A stretch of DNA of 7,514 nt from Bacteriovoracaceae bacterium UBA1511 (lineage in GTDB: Bacteria; Bdellovibrionota; Bacteriovoracia; Bacteriovoracales; Bacteriovoracaceae), in assembly GCA_002323535.1 (NCBI GenBank), contig DCQT01000083.1, positions 1-7,514 of the forward strand. Direction: 5' to 3'. Below are positions 1 to 6,463 of the stretch, piece by piece (position 1 is the stretch's first letter; every line of letters starts with the position of its first letter). The translations under genes were made by a program, and so were the position numbers. Below the pieces are notes generated by a model. That model saw only the letters and a program-made list of their open reading frames with translations. It ran no database searches and was not told where the DNA came from.

Positions 1-40
1 AATCTGCCTTTAAATAGGTTTTTTTGGGCATTGAACAAAC

Positions 41-67
41 AATACCCAACTTAATTGGTAGTATTTT
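41..67 (+). terminator. Weak hairpin, possible terminator of an upstream gene
   Basis: AATACCCAA (41-49) can pair with TTGG (55-58) and GTATT (61-65), leaving a 5-base loop and a 2-base bulge; a run of four T (64-67) overlaps the end of the stem. A separate run of seven T lies at 19-25. Either could belong to the 3' end of a plus-strand gene left of the window. The stem is A/T-rich and the T-run short, so this is a weak call. Confidence 0.2.
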
Positions 68-260
68 AATATGTGTCTATGATTACGTAGTAAGCCATTG
101 AAATTATTGGTTTTCAGGAGGACTTAAACTAAAAAATATTAACTGGGCTTAGCTCATGTCTAGATTCAATTTACAAGCTCATAGTATTAGCTAAGTCACT
201 AATAAAACGTAAAGAACACTTAAAACTATAAAAATTATTTAAATACTAAAAACTAAATTT

Positions 261-440
261 ATGGGAAACGACAAAAATATATGGCGGAATTTAAAAACTA
301 ATTCTTTTCACATGAAAAACACTGTTTTCTCTAACGAAGGCTTATGTGTACTTTTTAAAAGTCTAAAAACGCTTCAGCAAGCTAATAAAAGTGCTATTAC
401 AGTACTCATAAAAATTATATTTAGATTTAAATCGATTTAG
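261..440 (+). CDS. Possible small protein or gene relic, 59 codons
   Basis: An ATG at 261 opens 59 codons ending in TAG at 438-440. The translation begins MGNDKNIWRNLKTNSFHMKN and continues with a helical, leucine- and lysine-rich segment (LCVLFKSLKTLQQANKSAIT) and a basic hydrophobic tail (IKIIFRFKSI). The composition is balanced, unlike the surrounding AT-rich noise, which is why I list it. No Shine-Dalgarno sequence precedes the ATG. After the stop, another frame remains open for about 28 codons (LDLNRFRHTRIFHIKKF...), which could be the continuation of a longer protein after a frameshift. It could therefore be a short gene, the N-terminal remnant of a broken one, or chance. I do not recognise the family. 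Confidence 0.3.
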   Translation: MGNDKNIWRNLKTNSFHMKNTVFSNEGLCVLFKSLKTLQQANKSAITVLIKIIFRFKSI

Positions 441-610
441 ACACACGCGAATTTTTCATATTAAAAAATTTAAAATTCGTAGAACTAGAATAGTTATTAT
501 TAAATAAAATAAATTTGAAAACCTGATTCTGAGGCACGTAATAGATTTCCCCTTAAGCCCAAACCGCATGACACCCCTCACAAGCAATAGACAAATATTG
601 TTTACATCAT

Positions 611-637
611 TGGCATGCTAGTTGCTCCCAAAGTTAA
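611..637 (+). promoter_or_regulatory. Upstream motif shared with the paralogous gene
   Basis: TGGCATGC (611-618) followed after 7 bases by TCCCAAAGTTAA (626-637) recurs upstream of the second paralogue as TGGCATGC (4345-4352) and, after 15 bases, TCCCAAAATTAA (4368-4379). The core GCATGC is palindromic and relatively GC-rich for this sequence. It may be a remnant of the duplicated 5' region or a regulator site. Spacing differs between copies and no regulator is identifiable. Confidence 0.3.
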
Positions 638-665
638 AAAGATAAATATCTTACGAGAATAATGA

Positions 666-2636
666 ATGCTTAAAAGGTTTAATTTGATAAAACAATATAC
701 ATGTCCAATATTATTTTTATCGCTTTTAGCGACATTTCCCTATATTTCAAGATCTGATGAAAACGTTGAGCAACTTAAAACAGCATTAACAGCAATAAAA
801 AAAATTGAGCCTAGTGTACAGGACAGCTGCACCCAACAAAAAACCAAAAGGCAAAAAGAAGAGTCCATCTCGACAAAGGTGGTAGATACGCTTTTTAGCT
901 TTATCTCTAGTAAAAACTCATCTCAACCAGTTCAATTCTTTTTATTCGCAAGAACGGGGATCAACCCTGATGGTTCACCTAAATACACACCTATGACGAA
1001 ACAAAGATCAGATGTTAGGGCCCTAGACTCTTTTTTAAGAGGTCAGACCTCTGGCAGTAAAACTATTCTTAGTATGACTGACAGCGAATTAGATAGTTTT
1101 TTTTCGAATAACACATTATTGACCGCCACTGAACAAGAAGATGCAAAAATTATTTTAAAAATGACAAGTCATAATTCAGAGTCAGATATTTTAAGAGAAT
1201 TAAAAGAATTAACCAAAGGTTTTTCTTACGAGAGAAAACTTCAATTATTGGCCTCCATTGGTAATAATCTTTTGGGTGGCTACGACAAGAAGAGGACAGA
1301 AAAAGCAACTGTTAATTCAAAAGGAGTGGTCACGACAGAGAAAATGTTTGAGGCAATGAGAAGGTCCCTTATAACTGGAAATAAAATAGATGCGGGAGTT
1401 TGCCGTGATATGCATCTCTCCATGGCAAAAATGGCAAGAGCAATGGGACTAAAAAATGCCTATGGTGTTACGTATTCCACAAGGAATTCAGGGCACTTAA
1501 TTTTAACAACGACGCCTGAATCTTATGGAAAAGTAAGTACAATTAACTATGGAAGAATTGAGCACTCAAAAGGTGTTTCCGGTGCGGGCGCTCTAGAACT
1601 TCAAGGAGGAATGCCAAGTTGGTCTATGGCATTGTATATAACCAATGGAACTTCTAATAAAGACGTCATCGCCATACCCACAAGACTAGGGCAGGCCATA
1701 AGTGTTGCCTCTGGTGCAGAAGTGGATAGCTTATTTTTTGGAGCACAAGATAATGGAAATGTCCTAAGAACTGGTGTTCGCTCCGACTATGGAGATATAA
1801 TTTTTAGCCGTCAGGAGCTGACAGATGGAACCCCCGGAGAAGTATCAGGTGTATTTTACCATCTAAAGAAAAAGCCTTTTTCATTTTTAGATCTGAATAC
1901 GGCGATTGGATATGTTGAGTCTGAAAGAGAGGCTGGTGAAGAGAACCTTTACGAAAGTGGCATGTACTTTAGAGCATCTACAACTCTAGGCCAACGGATA
2001 CCACTTACCGAAAAACTTAGTTTAAAACCATTTATCACACACCATCATGCATACCTAAGCAGTTGCCGTAGGACCGACTCTAACCCCGACTGTGTAGAGG
2101 ATGACCTAACTTTATCTAAGGAAGATAGAAAAAGACCCACATCCCACACAACAAACGTAGTTGCAGGTGCTGATATAAGTTATAAAGATGATGATCTTAC
2201 AGCAAAGTTAGGTTACCAGTTAAGATTGCAAAACCTCCTTGAGGATGCAAGAGACTCGGACTCAAAGAGAAGTTTTAGACCTTCACAACATAAATTTTCA
2301 CTTAATGTTGATTATCTCTCAAAAGATTTCAACCTAGGTGGCCACGCTAGTCTCATACTACATGACCTTCAAGACCAAGTGGTCAAAACATATCAATCAG
2401 GTGCCCACATTACTTACAACCCGCTTGAATTAACAGTGATGGGAGAGGCACAAGGACGCATAGACACACCAGGTAGGGTGGCTCCGGCTTGGATCCCTGG
2501 AACTGAAAACAGACAAAACTTTAAATTATTAAAAGGCTTTGACTCAATCGACAGTAGTTTTGGGATTGAATATCAAAGATCTGATGACTTCCCAGCACTT
2601 GATAGTGGTTTTTTTATTTTTAAATTAGGAAAGTAA
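666..2636 (+). CDS. Exported transglutaminase-like protein with C-terminal outer-membrane beta-barrel
   Basis: This 656-residue protein has an N-terminal signal peptide: basic n-region (MLKRFNLIKQ), hydrophobic core about 13-27, likely cleavage near residue 30. A helical segment with one Cys (C55) and a helical linker follow. Residues about 185-315 hold a transglutaminase-like core: GVCRD with C246 at a helix start, then helix, AMGLKNAYGV, H277 on the next strand and N294 at the usual Asp position. This arrangement is known from the transglutaminase/papain-like fold; the activity here is inferred. From about 335 to the end, alternating polar/aromatic strands and turns look like a beta-barrel of roughly ten to fourteen strands, with a Cys pair (C467, C476) in one loop. 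The terminal residues, FFIFKLGK, are not a classical aromatic-ended barrel signal. A weak site (ACGAGA, 653-658) precedes the ATG. It is homologous to the protein at 4472. The substrate is unknown. Confidence 0.75.
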   Translation: MLKRFNLIKQYTCPILFLSLLATFPYISRSDENVEQLKTALTAIKKIEPSVQDSCTQQKTKRQKEESISTKVVDTLFSFISSKNSSQPVQFFLFARTGINPDGSPKYTPMTKQRSDVRALDSFLRGQTSGSKTILSMTDSELDSFFSNNTLLTATEQEDAKIILKMTSHNSESDILRELKELTKGFSYERKLQLLASIGNNLLGGYDKKRTEKATVNSKGVVTTEKMFEAMRRSLITGNKIDAGVCRDMHLSMAKMARAMGLKNAYGVTYSTRNSGHLILTTTPESYGKVSTINYGRIEHSKGVSGAGALELQGGMPSWSMALYITNGTSNKDVIAIPTRLGQAISVASGAEVDSLFFGAQDNGNVLRTGVRSDYGDIIFSRQELTDGTPGEVSGVFYHLKKKPFSFLDLNTAIGYVESEREAGEENLYESGMYFRASTTLGQRIPLTEKLSLKPFITHHHAYLSSCRRTDSNPDCVEDDLTLSKEDRKRPTSHTTNVVAGADISYKDDDLTAKLGYQLRLQNLLEDARDSDSKRSFRPSQHKFSLNVDYLSKDFNLGGHASLILHDLQDQVVKTYQSGAHITYNPLELTVMGEAQGRIDTPGRVAPAWIPGTENRQNFKLLKGFDSIDSSFGIEYQRSDDFPALDSGFFIFKLGK

Positions 2637-2688
2637 GATTCGACAGAAAAAGTTGGTAATTTATAAAAACAAAATTCTTTCAAAAACA

Positions 2689-3287
2689 ATGAAAAGCTTT
2701 CTTACTTTGTAATATTAATGATGATTTTTTTAGCTTTAAGTTCGAATAAATCATTTTACTAAGTCTACATTCGATGGTCTGGAACACTCACATTTGAAGA
2801 CAGAATGAGCTCGTCTGATGGAGACTTGAATGATCTTTCTGCAAAGGTGGAAGCATTGCTAGAGATTGGCCAAGGGAACCTAACTGAGGTCTCTTAAACA
2901 ATTACACCGGTGACTCATGGTGCACTGGATAGTGAGGAGCTTTCGTTTATTAAACACTACGGAGATAGTTTTGAACCAAATAATATATTATATGACCTGA
3001 GTAGTGGTGACTTAATAAATTATAGGGAGGATCTCAAAAAGAGTGAATTAACGATAGACAATAGAAGGACGATATTCATTGGTTCATATTCCACTAATCA
3101 TTTCTCAAACAACAATGGAAGTTCAAAAATCTTAGGTAACGACTCTGACCTATGGTTTCTAAAGATTAAAGAAACTGATGGGACACTTAAGCCAGGCCCC
3201 TAGTACAAAGATAAACAATACACAGATGCGAGGTTGTCTAGCTTTATCAAAATTGACAACCCAACACGATATGTTAGCCTTCCATAA
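2689..3287 (+). pseudogene. Decayed gene for an exported protein
   Basis: An ATG at 2689 starts MKSFLT, then hits TAA at 2710. Restoring one base near 2704-2708 joins it to a frame reading FVILMMIFLALSS, making a good signal peptide. That same frame stays protein-like through TAA (2760-2762), TAA (2895-2897) and TAG (3201-3203), ending at TAA 3285-3287. The segment after the first stop includes WSGTLTFEDRMSSSDGDLND, resembling the opening of a transthyretin-like or carboxypeptidase-regulatory beta-sandwich domain. A later part (RTIFIGSYSTN... SDLWFLKIKETDGTLK) resembles a blade of the beta-propeller-like repeats of secreted proteins. Both resemblances are from memory and weak. A GTG at 2910 would open 97 codons, but it has no ribosome site and lies inside the broken frame, so I treat it as part of the relic. 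The final TAA overlaps the ATG of the next gene (TAATG). Confidence 0.55.
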
Positions 3288-4156
3288 TGGCAAGAATAGC
3301 TAAAAAGCTCCCCAACAATTGTAATTCTTCTTTTTTCGTCGATAATACGTGCATTGACTGCGGTACCTGCTACTGGGTTGCACCCGATACTTTTAAGCGT
3401 GACGGAAGTCAAAGTACCGTCTATTTTGACCCTGAAAGTGAAGACCAAGTTCAACTCGCACACGTTGCAAAATACTGTTGCCCGACTAATTCCATTGGAC
3501 ATGTAGGTAAACACTCAAACCCTCCACCTTTTCCCAGAAATTTAGAGGATAATATTTTTCACCTAGGATTTCACGATCGTAAAAGTTTTGGTGCTACCTC
3601 TTATCTTATAAAAAGTGAATCCGGAAATATTATGATTGATTCTCCTAGGTTTGTTAGAAAACTGGCGAACAGAATTACTCATGCAGGAGGAGTAAAAAAA
3701 CAACTTCTCACCCACCAGGATGACGTCGCAGACGCTCACTTATATAAGAAAGAATTCAGTAGCACGCTTTATTTTCCAAGTGCTGACAAAGCACCAGCTA
3801 GACTTAGTGTTGATAAGCTTCTCGATTCAAACCAAGATGAAATTCAAATTACCCCGGACCTTTTGGCCATAAGTGTTCCTGGACACACAAAAGGACACTT
3901 TTGTTTTCTTTATAAAGAAAAATTTTTATTTACAGGCGATCACCTTTGCTACTCAAAACATTTAAACCATCTATATGCCTTTATAAATCATTGCTGGCAC
4001 TCAAAGGAATTGCTCCTTACCTCTGTGAAAAAGTTAAAAAACTACAAATTCTCATATGTCCTGCCAGGGCACGGCTCTCCTTATAGATTTAACACTTCAA
4101 AAGAAGCCTTAGCATCTCTAAACCAAGGTATCTCCTGGATGGAAAGTAATATGTGA
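3287..4156 (+). CDS. Ferredoxin-metallo-beta-lactamase-fold fusion hydrolase
   Basis: This 289-residue, probably cytoplasmic protein lacks a signal peptide. Residues 15-75 are a small ferredoxin domain: C22, C25 and C28 (CIDCGTC) plus C65 in CCP can bind one 4Fe-4S cluster. Residues about 90-285 are a metallo-beta-lactamase fold: GATSYLI strand, IDSP, THQDDVADA (H143, D145, D146, D149) in place of the usual HxHxDH, PGHTKGH (H200), TGDH (D218) and PGHG (H262). The ferredoxin plus HxDDVAD combination is, to my knowledge, a recurring family in cyanobacteria, plant plastids and other bacteria, annotated only as MBL-fold hydrolase; substrate and electron partner are unknown. Homologues as I remember them start with the same short basic N-terminus before FFVD.TCIDC, which supports this start. 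The ATG overlaps the stop of the upstream relic and has no clear ribosome site. Confidence 0.88.
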   Translation: MARIAKKLPNNCNSSFFVDNTCIDCGTCYWVAPDTFKRDGSQSTVYFDPESEDQVQLAHVAKYCCPTNSIGHVGKHSNPPPFPRNLEDNIFHLGFHDRKSFGATSYLIKSESGNIMIDSPRFVRKLANRITHAGGVKKQLLTHQDDVADAHLYKKEFSSTLYFPSADKAPARLSVDKLLDSNQDEIQITPDLLAISVPGHTKGHFCFLYKEKFLFTGDHLCYSKHLNHLYAFINHCWHSKELLLTSVKKLKNYKFSYVLPGHGSPYRFNTSKEALASLNQGISWMESNM

Positions 4157-4183
4157 CCTCCGATCATTAAAGAAAAATTCTCT

Positions 4184-4318
4184 ATGGTGATCATCGAAAA
4201 CTCAGATAAATCATTTCTAACGATTTTTGATAAGGAAGAATTGAAATATAAAAACACCTTTGACGTGCCTAAGTCCAAACTTAACGAGAAGGTTGAGCCT
4301 ATTTATATTTTTAAATGA
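4184..4318 (+). CDS. Small ORF or relic, 44 codons, in frame with the upstream hydrolase
   Basis: ATG at 4184 to TGA at 4316-4318 encodes MVIIENSDKSFLTIFDKEEL followed by KYKNTFDVPKSKLNEKVEPI and YIFK. The balanced composition and beta-strand-like pattern look like real protein. The same frame is open without a stop back to the TGA ending the hydrolase (4154-4156), giving 53 codons in that frame after the stop. The strand pattern with VPKSKL faintly recalls DUF3006, a small domain that can occur near MBL hydrolases, but key glycines are missing, so I do not assign it. There is no good ribosome site. It could be a coupled small gene, a lost C-terminal extension of the hydrolase, or the tail of a deleted gene. 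Confidence 0.4.
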   Translation: MVIIENSDKSFLTIFDKEELKYKNTFDVPKSKLNEKVEPIYIFK

Positions 4319-4344
4319 GGATTTTATTGTGATTCTGGTTTAGA

Positions 4345-4379
4345 TGGCATGCAGGCCCCTGCTCAGTTCCCAAAATTAA
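4345..4379 (+). promoter_or_regulatory. Second copy of the shared upstream motif
   Basis: TGGCATGC (4345-4352) and TCCCAAAATTAA (4368-4379) match the block 30-55 bases before the first paralogue. Here the block lies about 95-125 bases before the GTG start, and its spacer contains GCAGGCCCCTGC (4351-4362), a short inverted repeat. Nothing else recognisable lies in the 153-base gap between 4319 and 4471. Confidence 0.3.
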
Positions 4380-4471
4380 TATTTTTAATATTCAAGGATT
4401 AGGACTTTCTTTGTAGATGTGACCTCAAAGAAAATTAAATAAATTGGCCTTGAACGTGCACACTTAAATAT

Positions 4472-6412
4472 GTGAAAATAGTAAAAAAACAACCACTTAC
4501 CATAACACAAGCTTCCGACTTTAAACTGTTAAATTACTTTACAGTTGTCACCTTCCTCATTTTATTAACTCATTGCCTAATTCCTAAAGTATTTGCAACG
4601 CCCGTTACTGATCTGGGTGACGCTATTAAAAGTATAAATAAATTAAGCCCTGAGGTGGACAACAATTGTAAAAATTTAAAAGAGAAAAATCCAAAAACAA
4701 GAAGTGACTTTAGTAATAACCTTTTTGTCATAGCAAGGTTAGGACTCCCAGGTTATGAGGCAACTGTTTTAAAAAAAGTAAATAGATCCCGCGTTGATTT
4801 TCATACAATTTCAAAACACTATATAAGAAATGAATCAGATGAACGTATTAGTTTCCTGGAATTATCCAAAGACAAAATGGATATTATTTTCGATTTGTAT
4901 GGTTATGATAAAAATGAAAAAGAAGACGCCCATATAATTTCTGAATTACTTCAAGCAAAAACAGAAGAAGAAATTCTTCAAATCCTTGGAGCAAGGTCAG
5001 AGGCAATGGATGAGGAAAGAAAATTAAAACTCTTAGCAAGTATTGGCCATAACCTCTCTCTTGGGTATGACCTAGAAAGAGCTAAAGCAATTCCAGATAA
5101 AGCAGTTACGACGATGGAGATGGTCACCGCACTTCGAGCAAGTGTTAATAATTTTGGCCCTCGTTACAACGGGGTTTGCCGGGACATTCATCAAACTATT
5201 GGTAAAATGGCCAATGCCATGGGACTAAAAAATGTTCATGGAGTTGGTTTCAGAACAAAGTTTGGCCCTCACTTAACAGCAACTATTTCTAACTCGAAAG
5301 GTAGGTTAGATCATATTGATTATGATGATATCCACACTAATACTCAGATTCATGGAGTTGGGGCATTAGAACTAAATTCCGGAGAGGATACGACCAGCTT
5401 TGGCCTTGCTAATTATATCTATAATCCAAAAAATGATCGATCGCTCCTGGTTCTTCCCTCAAGGTTTCACTTAAGTTTAATGGAAGCCTCAAAGGGAGAA
5501 ACAGAGGACCTAATGTATGGTTATAGACAAAACCCAAGTGGTTTTAAGATAGGAAAAAGTTTTGGAAACCATGGTACACACCTAGCTCTTCAAGAATACG
5601 GAAGAGGAACAAAAGGAATAACCCTTGGGGCGTTTTATACCTACAAAAATAAAAACAAACTACCGTTAAACGTTGACTCATCGGTTGGGGTATATCAATC
5701 CTCAAGAAAACTATATGAAAATAAAACGACAAATGATTATGGTATTTATTCTAGAATTAAAGGGACCAAAAAGTACCAGTTAAAACCAGAAGCGAGTGAG
5801 GGACTTAATGGGAAAATTGAGCTATCAAGCAACATTCAATTTTCTACCGAGTGCAGAAAAATAAATGGAGAAAAAAAATTTAACGAATGTAGTAATTTTT
5901 CCTCTGGAATTGGAGCGGCGCCAATATCTTACCAGGGTGCTGGAGATATTACTGGGGAGATATCTTATAAGTCAGGAAAGGACTTTATAAAAGGCGGAGC
6001 AAAAACAAAAATCCACTTAAACACAATGAACGCAAGATCGGCCAAGAGAGATACATACAGACTATTTCTTGGACAAAAAAGTCTATATCTCGACTCTAAA
6101 CTTGTTCTTGGCATATTAAAGCTTGAAACAAAAAATGACATTACTAGCACCCCTACCTTAAATGGTAGTGTCTACACCTACTTTTTAAGCGCGAAACTCA
6201 GTGATTTAGCCGATGAGCAAAGCCTCTCTCTCAGTAAGTCAGGCTTGTTATCAAAAGATGCCCCATCTTGGGTTCCCGGCAGTGAAAAGATTGAGAGATA
6301 TCAAATAAAAAGAAAACTAATCGATGGGCTTCGCCTAGGTGCGGAGTTTGAAAGAAATCTCGATTATCCCCAATATAGTACTGGCTTTATTAATTTTAGT
6401 CTGAGGCCATAA
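4472..6412 (+). CDS. Exported transglutaminase-like protein with C-terminal beta-barrel, paralogue of the gene at 666
   Basis: This 646-residue protein starts at GTG 4472; a stop lies upstream in frame (TGA 4451-4453) and there is no other usable start before the signal peptide. The n-region is unusually long (about 20 residues), then a hydrophobic core (YFTVVTFLILLTHCLIPKV) with cleavage after FA at 42. Similarity to the protein at 666 runs end to end: L..AI..I.KL.P.V...C near the mature N-terminus (C66), ERKLKLLASIGHNL, the core GVCRDIH (C236), AMGLKNVHGVGF, H267 and D283, then GVGALEL. The barrel region carries a Cys pair (C461, C473) and the shared motif PSWVPGSE near 598-605. C236-H267-D283 is a complete transglutaminase-type triad. 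The barrel halves have diverged more than the enzymatic cores. No ribosome site is visible. The substrate is unknown; a periplasmic peptide- or amide-processing role is inference. Confidence 0.75.
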   Translation: MKIVKKQPLTITQASDFKLLNYFTVVTFLILLTHCLIPKVFATPVTDLGDAIKSINKLSPEVDNNCKNLKEKNPKTRSDFSNNLFVIARLGLPGYEATVLKKVNRSRVDFHTISKHYIRNESDERISFLELSKDKMDIIFDLYGYDKNEKEDAHIISELLQAKTEEEILQILGARSEAMDEERKLKLLASIGHNLSLGYDLERAKAIPDKAVTTMEMVTALRASVNNFGPRYNGVCRDIHQTIGKMANAMGLKNVHGVGFRTKFGPHLTATISNSKGRLDHIDYDDIHTNTQIHGVGALELNSGEDTTSFGLANYIYNPKNDRSLLVLPSRFHLSLMEASKGETEDLMYGYRQNPSGFKIGKSFGNHGTHLALQEYGRGTKGITLGAFYTYKNKNKLPLNVDSSVGVYQSSRKLYENKTTNDYGIYSRIKGTKKYQLKPEASEGLNGKIELSSNIQFSTECRKINGEKKFNECSNFSSGIGAAPISYQGAGDITGEISYKSGKDFIKGGAKTKIHLNTMNARSAKRDTYRLFLGQKSLYLDSKLVLGILKLETKNDITSTPTLNGSVYTYFLSAKLSDLADEQSLSLSKSGLLSKDAPSWVPGSEKIERYQIKRKLIDGLRLGAEFERNLDYPQYSTGFINFSLRP

Positions 6413-6437
6413 AAAAGGCCCCAGTTTCCCTGGGGCC
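6411..6437 (-). terminator. Rho-independent terminator of the minus-strand gene
   Basis: GGCCCCAG (6417-6424) and CTGGGGCC (6430-6437) form a perfect 8-bp GC-rich stem with a 5-base loop. On the minus strand the stem is followed by six U (complement of AAAAAA, 6411-6416), the classic form, 26 bases after the stop of the minus gene. On the plus strand no T-run follows, so it would be weak for the gene ending at 6412, though the hairpin may still serve both. The U-tract overlaps the TAA stop of the plus-strand gene. Confidence 0.85.
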
Positions 6438-6463
6438 AAACAGTATTGATTTATCTTTGAAAT

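Larger units (their letters stand above)
1..665. other. Long gene-poor region upstream of the first large gene
   Basis: Very AT-rich, with stops in all frames except one 59-codon stretch (261-440, listed separately). It contains an orphan AGGAGG (117-122) with no start codon at a usable distance. It also has an inverted repeat, CGAATTTT at 448-455 and AAAATTCG at 472-479, with a 16-base loop. A minus-strand ATG at 31-29 opens ten codons running off the left edge, too short to call. The last 70 bases probably hold the promoter of the gene at 666 (TTTACA at 601-606, AT-rich stretch at 631-650), but I see no clear -35/-10 pair. The length and scattered gene-like traces suggest decayed sequence. 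Confidence 0.5.

Noticed and set aside
1..31. Minus-strand ATG opening MPKKTYLKAD and running off the left edge
   Set aside because: Ten codons only and no ribosome site; cannot be distinguished from chance.
448..495. Inverted repeats (448-479 and 483-495) as terminators or small RNA
   Set aside because: Short A/T-rich stems without a following T-run; expected by chance in this composition.
556..606. Minus-strand short stretch with a CxxCH haem-like motif (SIACEGCHAVWA)
   Set aside because: Only about 17 codons between stops, no start codon or flanking cytochrome sequence; most likely chance.
2910..3203. 97-codon GTG-started ORF as an independent gene
   Set aside because: No ribosome site, and the same frame is protein-like before the upstream stop and after its own stop, which fits a fragment of a broken gene.
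3200..3514. Minus-strand 104-codon ORF
   Set aside because: Antisense to the ferredoxin domain and the relic end; no ribosome site and no recognisable content.
4081..4278. Minus-strand 65-codon ORF
   Set aside because: Antisense to the hydrolase end and the small plus-strand ORF, whose translation looks more protein-like.
5544..6150. Two minus-strand ORFs of about 60 codons (5544-5732, 5965-6150)
   Set aside because: Shadows of the well-supported 646-residue plus-strand gene.
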